Source: RGIG7450 sp045648785 (GTDB lineage Bacteria > Bacillota > Clostridia > RUG12999). Taken from it: a stretch of 64,000 bases of DNA. The notes under the pieces are model-generated. The model searched no databases and was not told the DNA's origin. It was given only the letters and a program-made list of their open reading frames with translations. A program made the translations under genes and the position numbers. Shown piece after piece: positions 41,771-49,946 of this stretch. Each line of letters starts with the position of its first letter. Position 1 is the first letter of the stretch. The stretch is from positions 1 through 64,000 of the forward strand of contig JAZROP010000036.1 in assembly GCA_045648785.1 (NCBI GenBank). Reading direction: 5' to 3'.

Positions 41771-42603
41771 TATCCGTCAACCTCCTTTTTTCTTTTTCTG
41801 CCCTCATCAAGTATTCTGATGAGAGTTTCCCTGTCACCGGTAAGAATAGCGGTTTTATATTCTGTCAGTGAATTAATAAGAAAATCGATTTCTTTTGTAA
41901 GATGATGCGCATTGCCCAAAAACAGGTCTGCCCACATTTCAGGATTGAGCCACGCGACTCTTGTAAGGTCCTTATAGCTTCCTGCTGATACGCCCTTGTG
42001 CTGCATTGCCGTAGGGCTTTTGATATATGCATTGGACACCACATGAGCAAGCTGAGATGTGAAAGCGATTACACGGTCATGCTCGTCGGCTGTGGTTACT
42101 GAAATGTTGCCGAATTTTACAGGGGCAAGTAAAGACTTAATCTTGTCCAGAAATGCTATATCATCATATTTGGGTGGAACAATAACCATTGGAGCACCAT
42201 CAAAAAGGTCCTCACGGGCATATTTTAAGCCACCATTATGACTTCCAGCCATGGGATGACCGCCAATAAATGTAAAACCATGTTTTTCGGCAAGCTCAAA
42301 ACCGATTTTACATATAGAATCCTTTATGCCGACACAGTCGATGACAACAGTTGTTTTTGAAAAATTAGCCGCATTGTCTTTTAGAAATTCCTGAGCACCT
42401 GCAGGGTAAATTGCGACTAGAATAAGGTCACAGCTTCCCATGTTTTCCGCTGTAAGTTTTTCGTCAATAGTTTCTGAAAGCAAGGCGAAGTCGGTGACGG
42501 TATTATTAATGTCATAGCCAAGAACGCGACAGTCTTCGTTGCGTTTGTATGCTTTGGCAAGAGAACCTCCTATAAGGCCAAGACCTGCTACACCGATAAT
42601 CAT
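41770..42603 (-). CDS. tyrA: Prephenate dehydrogenase
   Basis: A 277-residue NAD(P)-dependent enzyme giving 4-hydroxyphenylpyruvate, the tyrosine precursor. The nucleotide loop G-L-G-L-I-G-G-S-L-A-K-A starts at residue 7, and G-G-H-P-M-A-G-S-H is the substrate-binding block. No C-terminal ACT domain is present, unlike longer Bacillus TyrA, so feedback control may rest on other steps. It overlaps aroF by four bases. Confidence 0.93.
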   Translation of the reverse strand: MIIGVAGLGLIGGSLAKAYKRNEDCRVLGYDINNTVTDFALLSETIDEKLTAENMGSCDLILVAIYPAGAQEFLKDNAANFSKTTVVIDCVGIKDSICKIGFELAEKHGFTFIGGHPMAGSHNGGLKYAREDLFDGAPMVIVPPKYDDIAFLDKIKSLLAPVKFGNISVTTADEHDRVIAFTSQLAHVVSNAYIKSPTAMQHKGVSAGSYKDLTRVAWLNPEMWADLFLGNAHHLTKEIDFLINSLTEYKTAILTGDRETLIRILDEGRKRKKEVDG

Positions 42604-43604
42604 TCCGTTACCACCTCACGAATTTTTGCCACTCGTTTTGCAACATCATCAAACTGCTCGGGAGTAAGCGACTGAGCACCATCGCAAAGGGCATGAATGG
42701 GGTCGTTGTGCACCTCTATCATAAGACCGTCTGCGCCTGCTGCCACTGCTGCCAGAGCCATGGGCTTTACAAGTTTTGCAACACCTGTTGCGTGGCTTGG
42801 GTCAATAACTATCGGCAGATGTGTAAGTTCTCTGAGCATAGGAACAGCAGAAAGGTCGAGAGTGTTTCTTGTATAGGTTTCGAAAGTTCTTATGCCGCGC
42901 TCACAAAGAATGACATTCTGGTTGCCCTCGGACATAATATATTCCGCACTCATCAGGAATTCTTTAAGTGTATTTGCAAGACCTCTTTTTAAAAGGATGG
43001 GTTTGTTTGTTTTTCCAAGTTCTTTTAAAAGGTCAAAGTTCTGCATGTTTCTTGCGCCAACCTGAATAATGTCAGCATGCTCAAAAAGCGGAAGATGATT
43101 GGCATTCATGATTTCAGTACAGAAGGGGAGACCGGTTTCCTTTTTAGCTTCATATAAAAGCTCAATGCCGTCTGCCTTGAGACCCTGGAAATCGTAAGGG
43201 GAGGTACGAGGTTTAAAAGCACCGCCTCTTAAAATGGTAGCACCCGATGCTTTAACACTATTTGCGACCGAGATCATCTGCTCGCGTGATTCTACCGAGC
43301 AGGGACCAGCAATAATTGCAAAGTGACCGCCACCTATTTTAACACCGTTCACATCAACAACAGTGTCGTCCGGATGAAATTTTCTGTTACACTGTTTAAA
43401 GGGCTCTGAAACACGTTTTACTGAATCAACAATGTCAAGACTGCTGATAAGTTCCATGTCAATTTTACTTGTGTCACCAACAAGACCAAGAACAGTGTAC
43501 TGACTACCTTCGGATATATGAACTTCAATATTTTGTCCCTTAAGCCAGTTTATAAGGTTGTTTTTCTGTTCTGTTGTTGCATTTGATTTTACTACGGCTA
43601 TCAT
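42600..43604 (-). CDS. aroF: 3-deoxy-7-phosphoheptulonate (DAHP) synthase with N-terminal regulatory domain
   Basis: A 334-residue type I-beta DAHP synthase, the entry enzyme of the pathway. The first 70 residues form a ferredoxin-like domain as in the Thermotoga enzyme, where it confers Phe/Tyr inhibition. The barrel follows: A-G-P-C-S-V-E-S, R-G-G-A-F-K-P-R-T-S-P-Y and I-D-P-S-H-A-T-G. AAAGGAG precedes the ATG. First structural gene of the operon, directly after a leader terminator. Confidence 0.95.
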   Translation of the reverse strand: MIAVVKSNATTEQKNNLINWLKGQNIEVHISEGSQYTVLGLVGDTSKIDMELISSLDIVDSVKRVSEPFKQCNRKFHPDDTVVDVNGVKIGGGHFAIIAGPCSVESREQMISVANSVKASGATILRGGAFKPRTSPYDFQGLKADGIELLYEAKKETGLPFCTEIMNANHLPLFEHADIIQVGARNMQNFDLLKELGKTNKPILLKRGLANTLKEFLMSAEYIMSEGNQNVILCERGIRTFETYTRNTLDLSAVPMLRELTHLPIVIDPSHATGVAKLVKPMALAAVAAGADGLMIEVHNDPIHALCDGAQSLTPEQFDDVAKRVAKIREVVTE

Positions 43605-43624
43605 ATTTTTCTCTCCTTTAAACT

Positions 43625-43654
43625 AAAAAAGCTACACAGTAATCTGTGTAGCTT
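43625..43654 (-). terminator. Attenuator (intrinsic terminator) upstream of aroF
   Basis: A perfect 11-bp stem AAGCTACACAG / CTGTGTAGCTT with an ATTA loop (43654-43629) is followed by TTTT (to 43625). It sits between the operon promoter and aroF, 20 bases before the aroF start, so it must be bypassed for the operon to be expressed. Confidence 0.92.
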
Positions 43655-43712
43655 AAAAACATTCTGATTTGTTATTTTATAACTTTTGACTGTTTTTATT
43701 TTTCGCAACACA
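43645..43712 (-). promoter_or_regulatory. Candidate antiterminator pairing in the aro leader RNA
   Basis: TGTGTTGC (43712-43705), inside the last leader-peptide codons, can pair at seven of eight positions with GCTACACA (43652-43645), the left arm of the terminator. AAAAAC (43697-43692) adjoins and pairs with GTTTTT (43660-43655). The two structures exclude each other. A ribosome at the leader stop codon (43698-43696) would cover the upstream strand and so allow termination. Confidence 0.68.
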
Positions 43713-43788
43713 AATTACTACCGGCATTAATAAAAAAGCGGTAGAAAAAGTAATAAAAATAGTTGCTGAAAAATAAGTTTGCAGCCAT
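43696..43788 (-). CDS. Phe/Tyr-rich leader peptide of the aro operon
   Basis: A 30-residue reading frame starting at ATG 43788 after AAGGAGA. Residues 6-19 are F-F-S-N-Y-F-Y-Y-F-F-Y-R-F-F: seven Phe and four Tyr codons within fourteen, and no Trp. It ends with TAA at 43696, about 40 bases before the terminator stem. Content matches the end products of pheA and tyrA in the operon. A CTACCG/CGGTAG stem (43744-43739 with 43723-43718) within its second half could pause polymerase. It most likely acts as a ribosome sensor, not as a functional peptide. Confidence 0.85.
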   Translation of the reverse strand: MAANLFFSNYFYYFFYRFFINAGSNLCCEK

Positions 43789-43820
43789 TTGATTGGTCTC
43801 CTTAAAAAATCATTAAAAGT

Positions 43821-43849
43821 ATTATACTACTTTTGCAAAGCTTTGTCAA
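43821..43849 (-). promoter_or_regulatory. Sigma-A promoter of the aromatic amino acid operon
   Basis: Minus strand TTGACA (43849-43844), 17 bases, TATAAT (43826-43821), an exact consensus. It begins only eight bases after the stop of the upstream transporter gene. Predicted transcription starts near 43814, giving a leader of about 210 bases. Confidence 0.9.
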
Positions 43850-43857
43850 TAGTTTTT

Positions 43858-44832
43858 TTACCTTTCCTCGCGGAAATATGCAAGTCCAAGACTCTGTGGA
43901 GGCTGGTTTTCTTTTTTGCTCCGGATACTTGTGATTATAAGCACAATGATTGTTACAATATAGGGAAGCATATTAAAAAGTGCAACGGAACTTCTGCTGA
44001 TTCCGGAAATGTAGTTATAAGCGATATAAAGACCGCCAAAAATTATGGAACCTAAAATGCTGAAACTGGGTTTCCAAAGCGCAAAAATTACAAGCGCAAT
44101 AGCAAGCCAACCACGGTCACCAAAGCCACCGTTTGTCCATGAACCACCTGTGTAGTCCATAATAAAATAAAGACCACCAAGACCTGCAATCATGCCACCG
44201 ATAACAGTAGCAAGATATTTATATTTTGTAACGCTTATACCTGCAGCATCAGCTGTAGCAGGATTTTCGCCGACGGCTCTTAAATGCAGACCAGTGCGGG
44301 TACGGTTTAAAAACCATGTAGCTACAATGGCAATGATTATGGCAAGGTAGACAAGAAAACCGTAGTTAAAGAAAATTTCACCAAACCAGCCTAAGTTTTT
44401 CGCAAATGGTAGAGTAACTTTAAAACAGTCAGCACTTGCCTTTACGGAAATGTTACCGCCATTACCTACAATCTGGGTAAGCGAACCACCGAAAAAGTCT
44501 CCAAAACCCACACCAAATGTAGTGAGTGCCAAACCTGTTACATTTTGATTTGCGCGGAGTGTAATTGTTAAAAAACTGTAAATGAGCGCGAGAAGTCCTG
44601 AGCCTATAAGAGAACACAAAAGAGGAATAATAACGCATAGAGCGGGATTTGGCACCTGTACGGACCTCTCGTAGAGATATGCACCGATGATTCCGGCACT
44701 TCCGCCGACATACATTATTCCGGGAATACCAAGGTTCAAATTTCCTGATTTTTCAGTAATTATCTCACCGGTTGAACCAAAGAGGAGAGGGATGCCCTGA
44801 ACTATTGCTTTGTTAATAATTGTTGCAAACAT
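43858..44832 (-). CDS. BMP-family nucleoside-type ABC transporter permease (YufQ-like)
   Basis: A 324-residue membrane permease of the branched-chain-amino-acid/BMP type with eight or more hydrophobic segments. It opens with G-I-P-L-L-F-G-S-T-G-E-I-I-T-E-K-S-G-N-L-N-L-G, and R-A-V-G-E-N-P-A-T-A-D-A-A-G-I lies near residue 195. It pairs with the preceding permease to form the channel. Its ATG overlaps that gene's stop. It is the last transporter gene, and no terminator is visible before the aro promoter. Confidence 0.9.
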   Translation of the reverse strand: MFATIINKAIVQGIPLLFGSTGEIITEKSGNLNLGIPGIMYVGGSAGIIGAYLYERSVQVPNPALCVIIPLLCSLIGSGLLALIYSFLTITLRANQNVTGLALTTFGVGFGDFFGGSLTQIVGNGGNISVKASADCFKVTLPFAKNLGWFGEIFFNYGFLVYLAIIIAIVATWFLNRTRTGLHLRAVGENPATADAAGISVTKYKYLATVIGGMIAGLGGLYFIMDYTGGSWTNGGFGDRGWLAIALVIFALWKPSFSILGSIIFGGLYIAYNYISGISRSSVALFNMLPYIVTIIVLIITSIRSKKENQPPQSLGLAYFREER

Positions 44833-45950
44833 TATTTTACCTCCTCTTTATGTTTTCTTCTGAAACCTAGTTTATACTGTACAAAGAATTCGCTGCCAAT
44901 TATAAAGAATAAAATTATGCCGGTGATAATGTCGGCAATACTTTCGTTAAGCTGAAAAGCAGTTGCAATCTCTCCGGCACCTCGGTCAAGAAATACAATC
45001 AGGAATGAGGTGAGCACCATAAAACCTGGATTGAACTTTGCAAGCCAAGAGACCATAATGGCAGTAAAACCCATACCGCCTACAATTGCTGTGTTAATTG
45101 TATGGTCAGTACCCGAAACGAGAAGGAAACCAGCTACTCCGCAAAGGGCACCGGAAATTGCCATGGTACGGATAATTACTCTTTTAACATTAATTCCTAT
45201 GTATCTCGCTGTGTTCTGACTTTCACCAACAACAGAAATTTCATAACCCTGTTTGCTATACTTAAGATAAATATATACAACCACGGTAAGCAGTGCTACT
45301 ACGATAATATTAAGTAAATACTTCTGGCCGAACATAACAGGTAACCAACCGCCATGTGTGTTCATATTGATGATGCCGACATTACTTGAGTTTTTGGGAT
45401 TTTCCCAAAGGATAACAAAATAGGATACCAGCTGCATTGCAACATAGTTCATCATCAGAGTGAAAAGTGTTTCGTTGGTATCAAATTTTGATTTGAAATA
45501 TGCCGGAATAACCCCCCATATAAGACCTGCTGCAATACTTGCAAGTGCCGTAATGGGAAGAATCAGATAAGCAGGTAACTTTTCTCCAAAATAAATCATA
45601 CATGCCGCAGAAGCAAGACCGCCTATAAGAGTCTGACCCTCTGCGCCAATGTTCCAGAATTTCATTTTAAATGCAGGAGTAACTGCCAGGGAAATACAAA
45701 GCAGCATAGCAAGCTCCTGAAACATATTCCATATTTTTCTCGACGAGCCAAAGGAGCCTTTAAACATTTCAACATAAACCTGAATAGGGTTATAGCCTGT
45801 TAAAAAAACTATTATAAGGCCGCACAACAAAAGTGCGAGAAGTATGGCAACCAAACGAACGCCCCAAGATTTATGCCAAGCCATATCACTTCTTTTTGAA
45901 AGCTGGACAAGAGGCTCGTGGTTATGAGCGAGTTTTTCAGTTTTATTCAT
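44832..45950 (-). CDS. BMP-family nucleoside-type ABC transporter permease (YufP-like)
   Basis: A 372-residue permease with about ten hydrophobic segments and a soluble N-terminal tail of about 30 residues. Motifs F-W-N-I-G-A-E-G-Q-T-L-I-G-G and V-G-E-S-Q-N-T-A-R-Y-I-G-I-N are typical of this half-channel. Related systems carry nucleosides. It overlaps the ATPase gene by eight bases. Confidence 0.9.
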   Translation of the reverse strand: MNKTEKLAHNHEPLVQLSKRSDMAWHKSWGVRLVAILLALLLCGLIIVFLTGYNPIQVYVEMFKGSFGSSRKIWNMFQELAMLLCISLAVTPAFKMKFWNIGAEGQTLIGGLASAACMIYFGEKLPAYLILPITALASIAAGLIWGVIPAYFKSKFDTNETLFTLMMNYVAMQLVSYFVILWENPKNSSNVGIINMNTHGGWLPVMFGQKYLLNIIVVALLTVVVYIYLKYSKQGYEISVVGESQNTARYIGINVKRVIIRTMAISGALCGVAGFLLVSGTDHTINTAIVGGMGFTAIMVSWLAKFNPGFMVLTSFLIVFLDRGAGEIATAFQLNESIADIITGIILFFIIGSEFFVQYKLGFRRKHKEEVK

Positions 45951-47484
45951 TGTCAGAAGCCTCCTTTTGTGATTTTGTCATAAGAAGACCGATTTCTTCC
46001 TTAGTAGTCTGTCTTGCATCAACAATTCCGCTGATTGAGCCACCACTGAGTACCAAAATACGGTCACAAAGTTCGAGCAAAACATCAAGGTCTTCACCAA
46101 CAAAAATTACTGCAACGCCTTTCCGTTTCTGGTCATTTAAAAGATTGTATATCGTATATGATGCATTAATGTCGAGACCTCGTACGGGATAAGCTGCCAT
46201 AAGCACAGTAGGAGCGGAAGAAATCTCGCGGCCTACAAGAACTTTTTGAACATTACCTCCCGAAAGGCGTCTTACGGGAGTAGTTGCACCCGGAGTAACA
46301 ATTCCCAGGCGTTCAATCAGCTCATCGGCAAGGTCTTTTGGTTCTTTTCTTTCAAGGAAAACCGAGTGACCATTGGTATAACTGCGTAGCATCATGTTAT
46401 CAATGATATCCATATTTCCTACAAGTCCCATGCCCAGTCTGTCCTCGGGAACAAATGCAAGACGAACGCCCATATCTCGAATTTCAACAGGTGTTTTGTC
46501 ACGCAGATTTTCAATTTCTCCCGTTTTTGGATCAATATATTCAATCTCACCATTGCTAAGATGCTGAAGTCCGGCAATTGCTTCAAGAAGCTCACGCTGA
46601 CCACTTCCTGCAATACCTGCAATACCCAAAATTTCACCTGAACGCGCAGTAAATGAGATGTCGTTTAAAACAGAGACTCCCTCTCTGTCAGCACAGTTAA
46701 TATTTCTGACAGACAGGCGATCTGTAGGATTTTGTGGCTTGTCGCGTTCGATGTTTAAAGTGATTTTCTGACCAACCATCATTTCGGTAAGCTCGGTTTC
46801 GTTTGTTTCGGCTGTTATAACAGTCCCGATATATTCGCCCTTGCGAAGAACGGAAACTCTGTCCGAAAGAGAAAGAACCTCGTGAAGCTTGTGAGTGATT
46901 ATAATAATTGTTTTTCCGTCGTCACGCATACGGCGGAGAACATTAAAAAGTTTCTTTGTTTCCTGAGGGGTTAAAACAGCTGTAGGCTCATCAAGAATAA
47001 GAATGTCAGCTCCGCGGTAGAGTACACGAATGATTTCAACAGTTTGTTTCTCGGAAACGGACATTTCATAAACTTTCTTCATGGGGTCTATTGCAAAACC
47101 GTAACGCTCCGCAATTTCGCTAACTCGTTTAGCTGCTGATTTTATGTTAAATTTTTCATCGTCTTCAAGACCGAGAATAATGTTTTCTGCTGCTGTGAAA
47201 ACATCAACAAGTTTAAAATGCTGATGTATCATACCAATTTTATAGTCAAAAGCATCTTTGGGCGAGCGGATTACCACTTCTTTGCCACCAATGAAAATCT
47301 GACCTTCGTCGGGGAAATATATTCCCGAAATCATATTCATAAGAGTTGTTTTTCCACTGCCATTTTCACCGAGAATTGAAAGAATTTCGCCTTCATTTGC
47401 AGTAAGACAAACATTTTTATTTGCATAGTTTTCGCCAAATTTTTTGGTTATATTTTTCAGCTCTATTGCAACATTATGGATCAC
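45943..47484 (-). CDS. BMP-family nucleoside-type ABC transporter, duplicated ATPase (YufO-like)
   Basis: A 513-residue protein with two fused ABC domains. The first has G-E-N-G-S-G-K-T-T and L-I-L-D-E-P-T-A-V-L. The second has G-I-A-G-S-G-Q-R-E, L-S-G-G-N-V-Q-K-V-L-V-G-R-E and a degenerate Walker B (L-M-A-A-Y-P-V-R-G), as usual for this class. The GTG start lies seven bases after AGGAGG. It is separated from the binding-protein gene by 116 bases holding two hairpins. Confidence 0.92.
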   Translation of the reverse strand: MIHNVAIELKNITKKFGENYANKNVCLTANEGEILSILGENGSGKTTLMNMISGIYFPDEGQIFIGGKEVVIRSPKDAFDYKIGMIHQHFKLVDVFTAAENIILGLEDDEKFNIKSAAKRVSEIAERYGFAIDPMKKVYEMSVSEKQTVEIIRVLYRGADILILDEPTAVLTPQETKKLFNVLRRMRDDGKTIIIITHKLHEVLSLSDRVSVLRKGEYIGTVITAETNETELTEMMVGQKITLNIERDKPQNPTDRLSVRNINCADREGVSVLNDISFTARSGEILGIAGIAGSGQRELLEAIAGLQHLSNGEIEYIDPKTGEIENLRDKTPVEIRDMGVRLAFVPEDRLGMGLVGNMDIIDNMMLRSYTNGHSVFLERKEPKDLADELIERLGIVTPGATTPVRRLSGGNVQKVLVGREISSAPTVLMAAYPVRGLDINASYTIYNLLNDQKRKGVAVIFVGEDLDVLLELCDRILVLSGGSISGIVDARQTTKEEIGLLMTKSQKEASDNE

Positions 47485-47501
47485 TGATATTCCTCCTGTC
47501 T

Positions 47502-47548
47502 TTTACATTAACAAAAAACACAAAAATTATGTCCTTTGTTAATGTAAA
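47502..47548. repeat. Perfect 14-bp inverted repeat before the transporter ATPase gene
   Basis: TTTACATTAACAAA (47502-47515) and its exact complement (47535-47548) flank a 19-base spacer. It could fold as an RNA stem just upstream of the ATPase ribosome site, or act as an operator. It is AT-rich, and no T run follows on the minus strand. Confidence 0.75.
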
Positions 47549-47555
47549 GAACATG

Positions 47556-47576
47556 GGCGGGGCAAAAGACCCCGCC
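47556..47576 (-). terminator. GC-rich hairpin after the substrate-binding protein gene
   Basis: A 7-bp all-GC stem (GGCGGGG with CCCCGCC, 7-base loop) lies 24 bases after the binding-protein stop. It lacks a T tail, so it probably protects the upstream mRNA end and reduces rather than stops expression of downstream genes. Confidence 0.6.
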
Positions 47577-47600
47577 AATATTCTTTATGTTTTATTTATA

Positions 47601-48788
47601 TTACTTTTCTGTAATGCCGTCGATTACGAGATCAAAGTAAGGAGCGCTTCTGAATTCGGATTCGTGGAAGTAACCGTCAGAAACAACTTCTGTATCGCCT
47701 GTGAATGCAGCGTCAGAATCAACATCTGCCAGGTAGCTTGTTAAAGCTTCACCTTTAACTGTGAATGTAGCTGTATCGAACACTTTGATTTCACCGGAGA
47801 TAAGTTTAGCTTTAACTTCTTCAAGTTTAGCTTCTGTACCTTCAGCTGCAACTTTATCGTTAAGACCGAGAGTCATAACAACGCCTTCTTCAAGACCGCC
47901 GCAGAAATCCTGTGTGATTTCTTTGCCCTCTGTTGTAGCTGTGATGATGTGTTCAAAGTAAGGCTGCCAGTTGATTTTGGAAGAAATGAGAGCAGAATTA
48001 GGACCCCATTCTCTTGTGTCGAGGTTGTATGCAACATTGGGAACGCCTGCTTCTTCACAAGCTTTAGGAGCACCTTCGGAGTCAGCGTGCTGGCTGATAA
48101 GGATGCAACCGTCAGCGATGAGAGCGTTAGCCATTTCTTTTTCAGCAGCGATATCAAACCAGGAGTTTGTGTATTTAACATCCATTGTTACAGAAGGGCA
48201 AGCATAGCGTGCGCCGAGGAAGAAAGAGGTGAAACCTGATTTAACTTCAGCGTAGGGATGTGCACCAACATAACCAATTTTAGCCTGGTCAGCAGTAATT
48301 TTACCGCTTTCAATCATTTCATTGATTTTAAGACCTGCTGCAACACCTGCAAGGAATCTGCCTTCATAGATGGAAGCAAATGCATTGTAGAAGTTGGGGA
48401 GCTTTTCTGTATGTGCTTTTGTACCTGTAGCGTGGCAGAACATTACATCAGGGAACTCTTTAGCTGCCTGAATCATAAAGTCTTCATGACCAAAACTGTC
48501 AGCGAAAATGAGGTCACAACCAGCGTCAACAAGTTCAGCCGCTGTTTCGTAGCATTTCGCATCTTCAGGGATGTTAACTTTAATCATGATCTGAACATCG
48601 CTGAGGCCGAGAGCTTTCTGAGCCGCTAAAGCAGCATCATAGAAGTTTTTGTCGTAGGTGGAGTTCTGGTCATGCAGGAAAATAAATCCTACTTTGAAAT
48701 CAGCATCTACGGCAGGTGTTGTGTTACCGCAAGCTGCAAAGGCAAGAACCATTACTGCAACAAGGGCAAGTGCAAGAAGTTTTTTCAT
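47601..48788 (-). CDS. BMP-family substrate-binding lipoprotein (YufN-like)
   Basis: A 395-residue lipoprotein: signal M-K-K-L-L-A-L-A-L-V-A-V-M-V ending in lipobox A-A-C (C20), then a periplasmic-binding fold with K-V-G-F-I-F-L-H-D-Q-N. The BMP family binds purine or other nucleosides (Treponema PnrA is the model), but the ligand here is not determined. First gene of the operon, with AGGAGG before the ATG. Codon use looks adapted for high expression. Confidence 0.9.
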   Translation of the reverse strand: MKKLLALALVAVMVLAFAACGNTTPAVDADFKVGFIFLHDQNSTYDKNFYDAALAAQKALGLSDVQIMIKVNIPEDAKCYETAAELVDAGCDLIFADSFGHEDFMIQAAKEFPDVMFCHATGTKAHTEKLPNFYNAFASIYEGRFLAGVAAGLKINEMIESGKITADQAKIGYVGAHPYAEVKSGFTSFFLGARYACPSVTMDVKYTNSWFDIAAEKEMANALIADGCILISQHADSEGAPKACEEAGVPNVAYNLDTREWGPNSALISSKINWQPYFEHIITATTEGKEITQDFCGGLEEGVVMTLGLNDKVAAEGTEAKLEEVKAKLISGEIKVFDTATFTVKGEALTSYLADVDSDAAFTGDTEVVSDGYFHESEFRSAPYFDLVIDGITEK

Positions 48789-48853
48789 TTTGGGATACCT
48801 CCTAAAAATTTTATAAAATCAGGTTGAAACATCAACCTAAAATTCTTTATTTC

Positions 48854-48882
48854 ATTTTACCAAATCTGACAAAAAAAGCCAA
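48854..48882 (-). promoter_or_regulatory. Promoter of the BMP transporter operon
   Basis: Minus strand TTGGCT (48882-48877), 17 bases, TAAAAT (48859-48854) with an extended -10 TG. A small AGGTTGA/TCAACCT hairpin follows in the leader (about 48821-48837). Confidence 0.55.
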
Positions 48883-48933
48883 TGGCAATATGTTACCAAA
48901 TATTATAAAATAAATTAGTAATATTAGATAAAA

Positions 48934-49935
48934 TTACTTATCAAAAGGAATACCAAGATGGTCGTAGGCAGATTTTGTTGCCATTCTGCCGCGTGGAGTA
49001 CGATTTAAAAATCCGAGTTGCATCAGGTAAGGCTCATATACATCCTCAATTGTATTGGCATCCTCGCCGATTGTTGCAGCCAAAGTATCAAGTCCTACGG
49101 GGCCGCCACCAAAATGGTTTATTATTGAAAGCAGCATACGGCGATCGACACCGTCAAGTCCGAGCTTGTCAATCTCAAGCATACTGAGAGCCATGTCGGC
49201 AATTTTGTCTGTTATAGTTCCATCGCCGCGAATTTGTGCAAAGTCGCGGACGCGTTTTATAAGGCGGTTTGCAATACGCGGGGTGCCTCTTGAGCGGGTT
49301 GCAATTTCAAGTGCACCTTTTTCTTCAATACCAACACCTAATATGTTTGCCGAACGCTTTACAATTTGCAGAAGTTCTTCAGTTGAATAAAGTTCCAGAC
49401 GCATTATCATACCAAACCTGTCACGAAGGGGAGATGATAATGAGCCTGCGCGGGTTGTTGCACCTATAAGAGTAAAGGGTTGCAAATCAAGCCTGATTGA
49501 ACGGGCGCTCGGACCTTTCCCGATAATAATATCAAGAGCATAGTCTTCCATTGCCGGGTATAATACTTCTTCAACGCTGCGGCTCATGCGATGGATTTCG
49601 TCAATGAAAAGCACATCGCCAGGCTGGAGATTGGTGAGGATTGCGGCAAGGTCACCAGGCTTTTCAATTGCCGGACCACTTGTTATACGGATGTTGACAT
49701 TGAGCTCATTTGCAATGATTCCGGCAAGTGTGGTTTTACCAAGCCCAGGGGGACCATAAAGAAGCACATGGTCAAGTGAATCTCCACGCTGTTTTGCGGC
49801 AGATATAAACACACTTAAATTGTCCTTAACCTTGTCCTGACCGACATATTCGCTTAAATTGCGCGGACGGAGAGAATATTCAATTTCAGAATCTTCATTC
49901 AAAAAACTTCCCGATACAGAGCGTATATCTTCCAT
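48934..49935 (-). CDS. ruvB: Holliday junction DNA helicase RuvB
   Basis: A 333-residue AAA+ motor for branch migration. Walker A G-P-P-G-L-G-K-T-T near residue 62, Walker B F-I-D-E-I-H-R, sensor G-A-T-T-R-A-G and the R-D-R-F-G-M arginine region are present, with a C-terminal winged helix (R-T-P-R-G-R-M-A-T). AAGGAG precedes the ATG. It lies 11 bases after ruvA. Confidence 0.97.
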   Translation of the reverse strand: MEDIRSVSGSFLNEDSEIEYSLRPRNLSEYVGQDKVKDNLSVFISAAKQRGDSLDHVLLYGPPGLGKTTLAGIIANELNVNIRITSGPAIEKPGDLAAILTNLQPGDVLFIDEIHRMSRSVEEVLYPAMEDYALDIIIGKGPSARSIRLDLQPFTLIGATTRAGSLSSPLRDRFGMIMRLELYSTEELLQIVKRSANILGVGIEEKGALEIATRSRGTPRIANRLIKRVRDFAQIRGDGTITDKIADMALSMLEIDKLGLDGVDRRMLLSIINHFGGGPVGLDTLAATIGEDANTIEDVYEPYLMQLGFLNRTPRGRMATKSAYDHLGIPFDK

Positions 49936-49946
49936 TTAATTACTCC

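Noticed and set aside
43600..43820. T-box or riboswitch upstream of aroF
   Set aside because: The leader is only about 210 bases, has no T-box motif or specifier stem, and its coding frame and terminator explain the region better.
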